A DNA stretch of 64,000 bases from Metellina segmentata (lineage: Eukaryota; Arthropoda; Arachnida; Araneae; Tetragnathidae), in assembly GCA_947359465.1 (NCBI GenBank), contig OX375880.1, forward strand, positions 23,884,714 to 23,948,713, given 5' to 3'. The notes below the pieces were generated by a model. The model was not told the origin of the DNA, ran no database searches, and was given only the letters and a program-made list of their open reading frames with translations. The translations under genes were made by a program, and so were the position numbers. This document shows positions 32,683-43,175 of this stretch, in pieces; the stretch's first letter is position 1; every line of letters begins with the position of its first letter.

Positions 32683-33230
32683 CTAGCTGAATAACCCGGC
32701 GTTGCTTGGGTTAAAATGGTTAAATGCTGATTGAAAAGTGAATTAGAATAATCAATTTTCTTACATACAAAAATGCAATCATTTAAGTTGTACGGAAAAT
32801 ACTTTTAAACTTCTTTTTAACTTTTTGAATGTTTGTATAATTTACTTCGGATGCAAATCTATACATTTAATTCCTAAATAATATATTGCAATATGCAAAA
32901 GACTAAGACATATACAAACAGAAACGGAATTCCGATGAAAAAGTGCAGAATTCTAAAACACGAATGACGGGCAAAATGTTGAATTTCGATTTCGTGAGCT
33001 AAAAAAGAACAATTCGAAAAAGGCATCAGAATAATATTGATGAAGACGATAATTATTTAGGAAATTTAGTAATGCTCAAATAATGACCGCGACATTTCAG
33101 AGTTAAAATTCCTGTAGAACGTGTTTCCTTGTCAATATTCATTTATTGCAAGAAAACAAACTTTAGATTTTTAAAATTGAGGCACTTTAAGGACCCAGTG
33201 TATCAATTTTTTTCTGCAATATTCCTGGAA
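32683..33230 (-). mobile_element. Helitron-like fragment
   Basis: The - strand 3' end reads CAACGCCGGGTTATTCAGCTAG followed by T, a CTAG terminus with the CAACGCCGGG word shared with the other Helitrons here. The body shares blocks with the repeats at 955 and 44453. The 5' end is not identified. Confidence 0.6.
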
Positions 33231-33271
33231 AAGTTTTGACATCAATGAATTTTAAATCACAGTTCAGCGGA

Positions 33272-34125
33272 TCTCTACTATTATAAAAGGAAGTGTTTGT
33301 TTGTTTTCTGTCTGCAAAATCCTGACGACTTACAGTAATGGGATTTGGCACACAATTAGTAAGAATTTTTTGCAATTTTTGAGTCGCGGCGTATTTTAAA
33401 ATTCAATCTAGAATATTTTTAAATGAATTTAATAGTTTTTTCGCCGTTCTTTCTTTTTTCGGAAATGAAGAAGCACCAAAAAATGTACACTCTTATCCCT
33501 TAAGACACTATTGATGTAAGCCTTTGGAACCATGCAGAGTTTTTTTCACCTTCCGTCTCGAATGGTAGCGAACATATTCAAATGACCTTCGCTTGATACG
33601 ATATTAATTCATTTTGATTTCCTGAGAAACGGATTCGAGTGTAGCAAAATAAATTATTAAAGTTATCACTGGCGTTCTTCAGTACTTTTTTTCTATCATA
33701 GCGATCGTTAAAGATAGAATAAAAATTTTGACGGATTTGAAATCAGCGGAAAATATTACAACATGTAAGTACCTTATACGTTTGATTTTCTTTCAATAAA
33801 TAATTTATCAATTAAATATTTTTGTTTTTTGGTTTGCAACGCAAACTAACACCACGGGCAATGTGACCCCCCGCGAAAAGAACTGTCACGGGCAACGCCC
33901 ATTTGGTTTACGAAGCAAACCAACACAACGGGCAACTCCGTTATGGCTGTTATTCAATAGGCTACAAATTCCCATTTGGTTTGCGAAGCAAACCAACTCC
34001 ATGTGCAACGCCGTTATGGCTGTTATCCAATAGGCTACGAATTCCCATTTGGTTTGCGAAGCAAACCAATAACCCCACAAAAGCAACTGGCACGGGCAAT
34101 GCCGGGCTTGCCAAACAGTGGCTAG
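33272..34125 (+). mobile_element. Helitron, non-autonomous
   Basis: Begins TCTCTACTATTATAAAAGG after an A and ends GCCAAACAGTGGCTAG before a T, i.e. 5'-TC, 3'-CTAG and insertion at AT, without target duplication. The 3' part contains a 73-bp tandem repeat bearing the hairpin GGTTTGCGAAGCAAACC (33905, 33978, 34051). No Rep/helicase coding sequence. Confidence 0.85.
33900..34072 (+). repeat. 73-bp tandem repeat with hairpin
   Basis: Three copies of the 7-bp-stem hairpin GGTTTGC-GAA-GCAAACC (the first with one change) at exactly 73-bp spacing, separated by a conserved CCGTTATGGCTGTTAT..AATAGGCTAC block. The same hairpin is at 44975-44991 in another Helitron. Confidence 0.93.
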
Positions 34126-34700
34126 TGTAATATAAAATTCATCTGATGTTTTCTGAAATCTGCTTAGAATGAAACTAAACTAAAATTAATCAGCACATCC
34201 ATTTTTGCCGTAGGCGAAAGTAAAACGAGGTGTTCTTGGCTAGCTGCCAAGGCCTAAGCAATGACGTCATGACCTTGAAACTTGCGCTATCTATTCTCCA
34301 CTTATCCCGCTACACATTCAACATGAATTTTATTTTCTTGATTTTTTAATCACCTTTAAAAAATTTCATGATTATTCTTTATTGAACAGCCCTCGTATTT
34401 TATCATAACACAGCTCGCATTGGGCTATATCAGAGATATCAGTTGATTTATCAACAGCAATATATATATAAATTCAGCAGAATAGCCACAATTAGCATAC
34501 CATACTTCCTCAAAAATAGTTACGATTCGTTCAGTTACAGTTCTTGCTGAAGGGAATGTCTTTTACTTTCTTTCAGATATCATCCTTATTCTTCATATCT
34601 TTAAACAGAATTTGAGGCATTGTGCATGCAATTTTTTAGAAATTTGTCATCAGTAGAAGATTTTACTGCTTTGCTATTTCCAAGGAAAGAAGATATTTTA
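34126..34700. other. Gene-free stretch
   Basis: No gene or element terminus supported. Confidence 0.5.
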
Positions 34701-34717
34701 ATTAATATATCGTACTG

Positions 34718-34805
34718 GAGCCATACAACGCTATTGACGATAGTCCGGGATCATTCCCAACGGGAAAGAGCCGAGGACAACACCACGTAAAATTTTGAAC
34801 CACGC
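34718..34805 (-). repeat. SINE tail fragment
   Basis: GGAGCCATACAACGCTATTGACGATAGTCCGGGATC, then GGGAAAGAGCCGAGGACAACACCACGT, matches the inverted SINE 3' region. Confidence 0.75.
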
Positions 34806-35824
34806 TATTTCCTGGGATAACAAAAACGTGCTTCAGTGGTACTTGAAGATTTCGTCTAAGATTACAAACTTCTTTGCTGAAGCTGTATTTTATTTTGTAA
34901 TTCTTCACCAACTTTCCTGCTATTATCAGCATCGAGATACTTTTCATACGTTGATTGTTTTGATTTAATAATTTTAATTTAATTGGATTTAAACATGCCT
35001 TCAAAATAAAATACAGTTACACCAAAAAATGAATATAATGTGATTTAACATTTTAACTCACTAGAACGCTAAATCAATAAAATAGTTTCCCAACCACAAA
35101 AACCCTCGAACTCTTTTAAAAGCAAAGACAGGTGATCGTGCACCAACTAGGGGAATGAATGTTTAGGCTCAGTCTCGCCTAAAATTCCCGCTAATGTCTG
35201 AAACATGTCCCAAATACCTCTGTTCACGCGCCGTCCCCACAACTTCAGTTTGGATTTAAATGCAGCTACTTTGTCTGCCAACTTGAAAACAGTTGTCACA
35301 TTTCTCAAAATTAGAAAATAGAGACATACAGAATTCATAATTGAAGCTCTAGTAACAGAACAAATTTCAAGTTCTGATTTACCGCCTCCTAATTTGAGGG
35401 GGTAGGGTCACGAACCAGAATCGCTATCTCAGTAATGTTAAAAACAGACATTTTTAAGGAACATTTAAAAAATTTCTATTGATTATATGTCTCTAAATTT
35501 TTTACTGTATATTGCCTGGACTATAGTACATACTTTAACCAAAGCTTTTATGATTTTAATGTCCCATTATTTTTTTTAAAGTTTTTATGTGGAACTATGT
35601 ATGTTTTTTCTGAAAAACAATGAAATTTCAACATATTTTATCTTGTAAATCTACTCTGAATTAATTTTTTCGAAATCCCATTCGTTAAAATATGTAACAA
35701 AGTATCTTTATGAAGTATGCAAAGTTTTAAGTTGCTAAGTTCAGTGGTTTTTGAGAAAATGTTCCTTATATGGCGAAAAACATGGTTTTGAGAAAAACAG
35801 TTTTAAAGGAAACACTTATTTGTA

Positions 35825-36090
35825 TACAATTAATACCAGCACCATAGCTTGGATTTTTTGTTTCATCTTATAGGTTATTTTCCAATCTACAATTCTGTTG
35901 CCTCTTTTTTATTCTTGCGTCTTTAATATTTGTTTAAATGTCATGTAATCTATTCTTTTCGTAATCTATTCTGATCTGCTGCCTTCATCGCCCGAGCTGT
36001 GTACTCCAGGAGAAATACCTAATGTCGAAAGAACATTACTTTTTGTAATGTTCTCTTTGTTATATGAGGCAATAGTTTTATTGTCATACT
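35825..36090 (-). pseudogene. Kolobok/Mutator-like transposase, C-terminal part
   Basis: The - strand reads SYNKENITKSNVLSTLGISPG and, after frameshifts, a PSYGAG block. I recall the corresponding order (...FNDG...LG..PG... then ...YGAG) from the C-termini of arthropod Mutator-like domain proteins. Several stops. It is the continuation of the frame at 41465-42103 across the gypsy insertion. Confidence 0.55.
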
Positions 36091-36110
36091 TTTTAATGTT
36101 TATAATTTAA

Positions 36111-36112
<2 letters not shown>

Positions 36113-36168
<56 letters not shown>
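36113..36168. repeat. (TA)n microsatellite, left of gypsy insertion
   Basis: Pure TA run directly abutting the left LTR. The run continues at 41416-41449 on the other side, so the retrotransposon went into a TA microsatellite. Confidence 0.95.
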
Positions 36169-36172
<4 letters not shown>

Positions 36173-36540
36173 AGATTCGTGTTGTTCTGTTTGGTAAGGT
36201 CTATATTAAAGACTTCGAATCTTACAGCACATTGACATTTAATGAATAAATATATACAATTATTATGTACAGTTGAGTTATATTTCAAAAAAGTTCCGTC
36301 ATTATCGGCAGCAGTCGTCTCTGCTCGGAAAAAATACGTCAGCTCTCAATGGCGTCCAGGGGAAAAAAGTGTCTGTTCTATTAATTTTCTCGTAACTGAA
36401 TACCAGAATGTGAATGGCTCGTGACAGTCTTGCCTTGCATTCCTACTACAATGCAACTGACTCCTACCAGTCTCGTTGCTCTTATAATGAGTTCTTTCCA
36501 GACTAGTAGACAACTACCGTTGTCTAGTATTCCTACAACC
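36169..36540 (-). repeat. 3' LTR of gypsy element
   Basis: Identical by eye to 41044-41415, including the trailing AACC on the + strand that may or may not be part of the LTR proper. Confidence 0.95.
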
Positions 36541-36630
36541 GGCCATCCTGATGATCTTTCGTCCTCGAAAGGAACACGACAAACCTAAAAAAAAACACAA
36601 AACAGTATCTGGGAATACATTGATTCAGTA

Positions 36631-37530
36631 TTAGTTATTGAACCACGACTTCATATGGTCAGCTGCTGTCGACGTCAAGTTCGGTCCTTCATGGTTTCCA
36701 ACTTTCTCAACGTCATAGCGATCATGGGGTTTCACTTTCTTCACTCGATATGGTCCTAAGAATTTCGGTCGTAATTTCATTCCGACACCAAATTGAGTCC
36801 GCTGAATAGCAATAAGATCGCCCTCTTTGTATTGATGAGGCTTCTTCCTCTTCTTATCGTACGTTCTTTTATTCTCTTCCTGAATTTTTAGGATATTCTC
36901 TTTGGCATCGTCTCTTAATTTCTTCCTCTTCTCTAGAAAAACTTCAGTATATTCTTCTTCTAAAAGCTGGACTATCTTGAGATCTTCTTTGTTTCGCATT
37001 TTCACACCTGTCAAAAGTTCGAAGGGTGTCCATCTTGTGCTTCTGGAGGTTGTACTATTGAGGATTCTTTGTACGGCGTCAACGTGTTTGAACCATTTGA
37101 TCGGTTCTTCAATTGAAAGTTTGGATAACACTGGAATCAGGGTTTTGTGCATTCTTTCTACTTGTCCATTGCCTCTTGGGATTCCTGTTGTGATTTTTAG
37201 GTGTTCAATCCCGTTTTCGCAACAAAAATCTGTAAATTCTTTAGATGTAAAAGCGGATCCTCTATCCGAGATTATCCTCGCAGGATTTCCAAAACTATTT
37301 TGTTGTTGTTTGAGTTTATTTATTGCGTCCCCTGATGTCGTAGATTTGGTAGGATATAACCAAGTGAATTTTGTGAATGCGTCTACTACCGTGAAGATAT
37401 GCTGATAGTTCTTAGATGTTGAAGGTAACGGACCTATGAAATCAATGTGATAAGTGTATAATGGAACGTCCTCTTTAGGAATTGGATTTAGAAATCCTTC
37501 AGCCTTTCCTAGCTTCTTATTACTGAGTAT

Positions 37531-37565
<35 letters not shown>

Positions 37566-39123
37566 GTACACAATTACTTATAAACTCTTCAACATGTTTC
37601 CTCAATTTAGGAATAAAAAATTCACGCTTAACTACCTCTTCAGTTTTATTTACAGCGAAATGTCCTTTCTCGTGTGCATGTCGTATTATTTCGTCTTGCA
37701 TAGCTCTGGGGACAACTAAAAGTTCACGATCATTATCGTATTTATACACGACACCGTTTTTTGTAAAATAATCTGAATTACTTCCATCTATCAGTTTTTT
37801 AATTGCGGTAATGTGGTCGTCATTGGATTGGGAAGCAATTATTTTATGAGTTATTCCGTCATCTGCAATGACTTGCATCACTTGCATTACAGGGTATCTA
37901 CTGAGTGCATCCACGTGGGCCATTTGTTTACCAGGTTTGTGGACTATTTCATAGTCAAATTCTTCTAAGAAAAGAGACCATCTTGCAATTTTAGGGGTTA
38001 AATCCTTTTTTTCCATAGTTTTCTGAAATGCTAAGCAGTCGGTGAATATTTTAAATTTCGAGCCTAAAAGGTAGTTCCTGAAGTGTTTAAGAGCCTCAAT
38101 TACGGCAAGTACCTCTAGTTCGTAACTACTATACTTCTCTTGTTGAGGTGTTGTTTTTTTGCTCTTATAGTATATTGGGTAAAACTTCCCGTCGTCTGAC
38201 TGTTGGAGGAGCACCGCCCCAAATCCTTGGCTACTTGCATCAGTATGCAGTTCTAGAGTCGCTCCCTGGCGAAAAATGTGTAGTACTGGGCTTTGTGACA
38301 ACATTTCCTTTAAAATATGAAATGCTTCTTTTTGTTCTGGCCCAAACCTAAATTCTGTATTGTTTCTGAGTAAATCACTCAAAGGTTTGGCCACTTTGGC
38401 ATATTGAGGAATAAACTTCCTAAAGTATCCTGAAAGACCAAGGAAACTTTGCAATTGTTTAGTTGTTTGTGGTTGTGGAAATTTCTGTACAGCCAACGTC
38501 TTAGCTGGGGAGGGTCGAATTGTCCCGTCTTCTATTACATAACCAAGAAACTCTATTTTTCGTTTAAGAAATTGACATTTCTGAAAATTCAATTCTAATC
38601 CATATTCCGATGATATTTTTAAAACACGTTTAAGTTTCTCGATTCCTTCTTTCTCATCTCGTGAGGGAATTATCATGTCGTCCATGTAGATAACGAGAGT
38701 GTTATCCCTTAAAAGATCTCTAAATACCGTGTATATGTACCGCTGGAAAACACTGGGACTAACCGATAAACCAAAAGGGACCTTCAGAAATTCATATTGC
38801 CCTTCATGTGTAACGAAAGATGTATACTTGGTACTTTTCTCATTTACATCTACATGAAAAAATCCGTTTTTTAAATCAAGGGAAGTGAAAACTTTAGCTT
38901 CTTCCAAATGATCTAAAACGTCTTCTATTAGGGGTAAGGGAAATCTATCTTTAATAATTTTCTTATTCAATTTCCTATAGTCAATACAGAGTCTAGAAGA
39001 ACCGTCTTTCTTCTTACACAACACGATAGGGGCTGAGAAATCAGAGCAGCTAGGCTTAATGATGCCATCTTTCAACCACTGTTGTGTTTGAGTTTCAACT
39101 ATTTTTTGCTCAGCGAACGGCAT
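36631..39123 (-). CDS. Gypsy pol: RT, RNase H, integrase
   Basis: 830 codons. Reverse transcriptase: SAPIVLCKKKDGSSR and LCIDYRKLN, FTSLDLKNGFFHV (first Asp), the YMDD catalytic box at about residue 143. RNase H: TDASSQGFGAVLLQ from about 295, with YELEVLAVIEALKHF; LSRYP marks its end. Integrase: zinc-binding HAHEKGH ... NCVPC (about 485-520), catalytic Asp in YHIDFIGPL, Asp in IISDRGSAF, Glu in GNGQVERMHK, and a C-terminal GPYRVKKV module. Immediately after the last zinc Cys a (GT)n run adds an alternating Cys-Val tract. The frame continues in phase from the protease frame, separated only by a TAA and two codons, so MPFAEQ is not a true start. Copies DNA from the element's RNA and integrates it. 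Confidence 0.96.
37532..37562. repeat. (CA)n microsatellite inside integrase
   Basis: About 31 bp of alternating CA on the + strand, read as CVCVCV on the coding strand between the integrase zinc finger and the ILSNKK sequence. It keeps the frame. Confidence 0.95.
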
Positions 39124-39129
39124 TCTGCG

Positions 39130-40635
39130 TTAACGCTGGCTTATGGGGACCTCGTCAGTCAAAATAATGTTCATTTCCAAGTTCGTGCTTCTCGTCTTAC
39201 ACGGTTTATATTGGCTGATAAGTTTTGTCAGTTCCTCCTTCTGCTTAACGCAAGAAACATGATTTAGATCTAATTCGTCAAATGTCACAGCGTTGAACAT
39301 TGTAGTTAGGAAACTTTCCGCTAAATTAACATTTTCTGATTTGTGGTGACAAGAAAAGTAAAACATGTTATCTTCTGCTATGGTTCGTTTTGTCTCCAAC
39401 TTAGTGTTTGGTTCCAGACGATTAGTTACTTCGAGATGAGTTTCGGTTTGAATTTTAGTTGAATCTGAAGTGTTCGCTAAATTAACAATTCTTGCGTAAT
39501 TCACTCGAAAATTATCGCGTCTGCTCAAAACATGAATTCCGCTCTCTGATAAAGTAAGATTTAACTTATTTATGCAATCGAACCCAAGAACAATATCATC
39601 AGGTAAATTTTTTAAAACATAAACATCAGTAACAATAATGCATTCATCAATAATAATTTCTGTAGAAAAGAAACCTAGAGGAGAAATGTGTTCTCCTCCT
39701 ATACCCATTAAAGTCACATTATCAAAACTCAATTTTGGGGATCCAATTTCAACATAAAATTCATATTTTATCATTGACACATCACTTCCTGTGTCGATTA
39801 GCGCATTAGATCTTTTCCCGCACATTTCAACATATTTTCTAAGCTTAGTACGAGAATTAAAAGGGCTATTAATTAAAGTTCTATTTACATCTCTTTTGGG
39901 ACACACGTCGGCCTTGTGCCCATAATTTTTACATTTAAAGCATCTCACACCCTCAGTTTTCTTTTCACAATTTATCGACTTATGTCCATATTCATTGCAG
40001 TTGTAACATTTTATATGATTGGTGTTAGTTTGTTCAGGGCGCACGAAAGATCGAGGCTTTAATTTGTCAAAATCCCTATTGAAACGCTTCTTATATTTAT
40101 CGTCTGATGTTTTCGAATCTCTATTGGGTTTTAAATGACATCGAGCCGCTTCATATTCGTCTAATTTATTGACGAGTTGGTCTATTTTCGTTATTTTCGG
40201 TAGCTCGTCTATAAAATGGTCTCGAACGTCATTGGGTATTTTTCGTTTTAGTTGATCGGTAATCATGAGTTCTTTAAGGTCTTGGTAATTTGATACTTCC
40301 AACCCACTCGTCCATTCTTCAAAGAAATTTTTCAGATCATGAGCAAAGTCATTCCAAGTAGAAGACGCTTCTTTTCTATGCGAAAGGAAATTTTGCCTAA
40401 ATTGTTCCGGATTTAATTTAAAACGTTTCAACAATAATCTCTTGACATTTTCATAGTCATTAGCCTTTTCGTCAGGCTCACGCGTGATAAGATTAGCCAA
40501 ATCCAATGGGAGTAAACCCAACAAATGTGTAACCCATTCCGTTTTTGGTATTTCGATACGACTAATCTGTCTTTCAAATAAAGTTAAATAACAGCTAATA
40601 TCCTTATTCGTCTCGTAACGGTTAATCAATTTCAA
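39130..40635 (-). CDS. Gypsy gag and protease
   Basis: About 500 codons ending at TAA 39130-39132. The Gag capsid-like part (about residues 1-170) has WVTHLLGLLPLDLANLI and FKLNPEQFRQNF. Two CCHC knuckles follow: CYNCNEYGHKSINC and CFKCKNYGHKADVC (about 210-245). The retropepsin has ALIDTGSDVSMI (about 280), the flap region GIGGEH, and IVLGFDCI. The frame is open 5' of 40635 but reaches a TAG within a 16-bp triplicate repeat (40750-40800), and no in-frame ATG was found, so the real start is unknown. The protein ends DEVPISQR, a few residues before where reverse transcriptase normally begins. Confidence 0.93.
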   Translation of the reverse strand: MKLINRYETNKDISCYLTLFERQISRIEIPKTEWVTHLLGLLPLDLANLITREPDEKANDYENVKRLLLKRFKLNPEQFRQNFLSHRKEASSTWNDFAHDLKNFFEEWTSGLEVSNYQDLKELMITDQLKRKIPNDVRDHFIDELPKITKIDQLVNKLDEYEAARCHLKPNRDSKTSDDKYKKRFNRDFDKLKPRSFVRPEQTNTNHIKCYNCNEYGHKSINCEKKTEGVRCFKCKNYGHKADVCPKRDVNRTLINSPFNSRTKLRKYVEMCGKRSNALIDTGSDVSMIKYEFYVEIGSPKLSFDNVTLMGIGGEHISPLGFFSTEIIIDECIIVTDVYVLKNLPDDIVLGFDCINKLNLTLSESGIHVLSRRDNFRVNYARIVNLANTSDSTKIQTETHLEVTNRLEPNTKLETKRTIAEDNMFYFSCHHKSENVNLAESFLTTMFNAVTFDELDLNHVSCVKQKEELTKLISQYKPCKTRSTNLEMNIILTDEVPISQR

Positions 40636-40754
40636 TAAATCGTTATTGTATAGGCTGGTAGTTTTACCATAACTGTTGCCTTGTCCGTTAGCAGTTTCGA
40701 TTTCGAGTTTCCTTAATTCGAATTCGCGTTTTTCGGCTTCAATTTTCTCTGCGC

Positions 40755-40806
40755 GTTTTTTCGTCTACGCGTTTGTTCGTCTACGCGTTTTTTCGTCTAC
40801 GCGTTT
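40755..40806. repeat. 16-bp triplicate in gag leader
   Basis: CGCGTTTTTTCGTCTA-type unit (on the - strand CGCGTAGACGAAAAAA, CGCGTAGACGAACAAA, CGCGTAGACGAAAAAA) three times in a row. Sixteen is not a multiple of three, so each unit is read in a different frame and the third supplies a TAG. Confidence 0.9.
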
Positions 40807-41043
40807 TCTTTTTTGTCGTTTCAGTCTATCATCAGCACCACGTCAGGAGAAGTCATGAAACTGTTCTTGCAGATGATTAAAACACAAGTCCAGGTTTGCA
40901 TAGGTAGTCAAAACATTCCGCCGGCCGGTTCAATCGTCACTGCTTTCGGGGTCTGCTAATCCGTCGTTCAAGCCCTCGTACGAAGGAGGAGAATCGTCGC
41001 GGTCGTCATCGGTTTTTCACATCGCGGTCGAACCCTCATTTTT

Positions 41044-41413
41044 TGTAAGATTCGTGTTGTTCTGTTTGGTAAGGTCTATATTAAAGACTTCGAATCTTAC
41101 AGCACATTGACATTTAATGAATAAATATATACAATTATTATGTACAGTTGAGTTATATTTCAAAAAAGTTCCGTCATTATCGGCAGCAGTCGTCTCTGCT
41201 CGGAAAAAATACGTCAGCTCTCAATGGCGTCCAGGGGAAAAAAGTGTCTGTTCTATTAATTTTCTCGTAACTGAATACCAGAATGTGAATGGCTCGTGAC
41301 AGTCTTGCCTTGCATTCCTACTACAATGCAACTGACTCCTACCAGTCTCGTTGCTCTTATAATGAGTTCTTTCCAGACTAGTAGACAACTACCGTTGTCT
41401 AGTATTCCTACAA

Positions 41414-41415
<2 letters not shown>
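41044..41415 (-). repeat. 5' LTR of gypsy element
   Basis: Transcription of the element would start here on the - strand. Next to it, on the - strand, comes AAAAATGAGGGTTCGACCGCG, which contains a T-arm-like GGGTTCGACC; a primer-binding site is possible but not a clear match to a tRNA 3' end. Confidence 0.95.
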
Positions 41416-41458
<43 letters not shown>

Positions 41459-41460
41459 TT
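41416..41460. repeat. (TA)n plus T-run, right of gypsy insertion
   Basis: TA run to about 41449 then about ten T. It is the continuation of the microsatellite at 36113-36168. Confidence 0.92.
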
Positions 41461-41464
41461 TGGT

Positions 41465-42103
41465 AACCGGGACCAGATAATGCTACTTACACTCTCATTG
41501 CAGTTTTGAGTTTTGCCGTGTAAGTATTTGGCAAACAGATCAGGATCTGCCAAGTCTCTATAAATATATTTAAAGTAATTTATAACATCTGCTGGTAATG
41601 TGTTTTTATGGTTATAATTTTCACCTAATGCAGTCGCTAGATTGTAACCACAACAAGTGTCTTCGTTTGTTGGGCAAAGACCATGCTGTGGGTTTTCATC
41701 TGTTTATACCTTATGAAAGAAAGCCCATACAGCTTGTTTCATGGACTTTATGCTATCGGTATTGTTTTTTATGACAATAGTTAACCTTCCACGTCCACCC
41801 AATAACTTTTTATCACATAATTTGTTTCCCTTTCATCTTGAGTTTAAATTTCTTATTCGCGTTTCCATTCGCATTTCAATGTACTCAACAAATTCCAGCT
41901 TTTCAACTTGGAAATCTCCGTACCGCTTTAAATCTTTTACCCTAAAAACCTAAAAATTGATCAAAACCGTCACCTAAAAATTTCGAGTACCGCAGACCAT
42001 GCAAAATTTGCGAGAGCTGAAAAATTTTAATCACACCAGAAACTTTCATACTACCACTATTTCCAAAATAGTTGGCACTACATCGATTACTAAAACGTGG
42101 CAT
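41465..42103 (-). pseudogene. Kolobok/Mutator-like transposase, main part
   Basis: From an ATG at 42103 (MPRFSNRC) the - strand frames give VEYIEMRMETRIRNL, LLGGRGRLTI, SIKSMKQAVWAFFHK, TDENPQHGLCPTNEDTCCGY, KNTLPADVINYFKYIYRDLA, DPDLFAKYLHGKTQNCNES and IIWSR. The TD-x2-P-x-H-x2-CP...Y and HGKTQN-x-NES blocks are diagnostic in my memory of arthropod Mutator-like domain (Kolobok-associated) proteins. At least four stops or frameshifts. Here TCCGY replaces the usual SWC-Y. Confidence 0.78.
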
Positions 42104-43004
42104 TGTTTATTTACTTAAAATACTATGCATTAAAGAAAAAATAACACAATAAGCTAAACTAAAACGATATTCAAACAACAATTGAAGAAATAAAATCAAA
42201 GTTAGAAGCAAATACTTGACATAAGCAAATACTAGCATGAAAACAGCTTGCTTTAAAATAAAAACACGAGAGTTAATTCAATTCATTTCTTCTTTTAGAC
42301 GTTGTCACTCATACAATTAAAAATAAGTGTTTAAAAAATAAATAGGGAGGCTTAGAAAGCAGTAAGATGTTTGTTTTGGTAGGAGTAGACGTGGAACTCA
42401 GCATTTGACGGATCGTAAACAATTTTTAAAAAATATTTAAAAATACTTCTGTTATAGCGAGAGAAATAATTTTAACACCATTAGAAGCACAAAAGTCTGT
42501 AGTTTTCAAATATGCAAAAATTGAAAAATGGGTTTTTGGGTCGAAAAGTGTGACCCTACCCCCTTAAGTGGTCAGTTCATAGATAAGAACCGCACAAACC
42601 CGAGATAAATACACCAAAGTAAATAAAATGGAAATAATTTAATATTTCTTGGACGGCCCGGTACCGGTCGCGATATTCCACATTGACAAACTCCCGGGCA
42701 CTCGCGTCGCCAAACTTGCCAAACCAGTCGAATTTTTAAGCTGTCTGTCGTTCCGCGGTAATCCCTCCCCGTAAGTTGGCAACCCACGTCCTCATGCAAC
42801 GCGCCCGTCTCTTACACGAGCGGATAGATATGCAACGGTTTCCTCTGACGTCACAGAATCTATAACCAATGAGAAGAGAACCATGATAGTACTTTACGCA
42901 AGTCCAACTTGATTGGCTAGTTTCACGGGCTTGGCTTCACTTGGATATCTCGCCAACTTATCCTAAGGGTACTTATACTTTTAAAGAGCTCCTTTTTCCG
43001 ATAG

Positions 43005-43095
43005 CAACGATGACCTAATGGCTGAAGTCACCTACCTTCAGACTGGTCTGTAGCGAAGTATGACTTCCCGAGTTCGAGCCCATCTGGCGGGAAAG
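43005..43095 (+). repeat. tRNA-like stretch
   Basis: GACCTAATGGCTGAAGTC approximates box A and GAGTTCGAGCCC box B, followed by GTTTTT. It looks like a SINE head or tRNA pseudogene inside the MULE-like element. No convincing acceptor stem. Confidence 0.5.
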
Positions 43096-43175
43096 TTTTT
43101 AGATCCTCCAAATTATTTTTTAAAAATTCCAATTTAATTCCTTTTGATTCTAAATTACTTTTCCTAATTTTTAAT

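Larger units (their letters stand above)
36169..41415 (-). mobile_element. Ty3/gypsy LTR retrotransposon, nearly intact
   Basis: Two 372-bp LTRs (36169-36540 and 41044-41415) appear identical throughout. On the - strand the LTR runs TGTAGGAATACTAGACAAC to CGAATCTTACA. Internal order is gag with two zinc knuckles, aspartic protease, reverse transcriptase, RNase H, integrase; no env-like frame. Both flanks are TA repeats, so the target duplication cannot be delimited. A GGATGGCC-containing purine stretch next to the 3' LTR may be the polypurine tract. Confidence 0.96.
35398..42563 (-). mobile_element. Kolobok/Mutator-like element, TTAA-type target
   Basis: Perfect 14-bp TIRs GGGGGTAGGGTCAC, flanked by TTGA (35394-35397) and TTAA (42564-42567). 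The - strand encodes a decayed transposase in two pieces around a Ty3/gypsy insertion (36169-41415). Four-base TTAA-like duplication plus this transposase type points to Kolobok; the related Pfam domain is named Mutator-like, hence the double label. Element length without the retrotransposon is about 1.9 kb. Confidence 0.82.

Noticed and set aside
36902..37771. Two + strand frames of 167 and 105 codons
   Set aside because: Antisense to gypsy integrase; one includes the poly-His/Thr translation of the CA repeat.
36169..41415. Endogenous retrovirus with an envelope gene
   Set aside because: No third frame between integrase and the 3' LTR; it is an ordinary gypsy-type retrotransposon.
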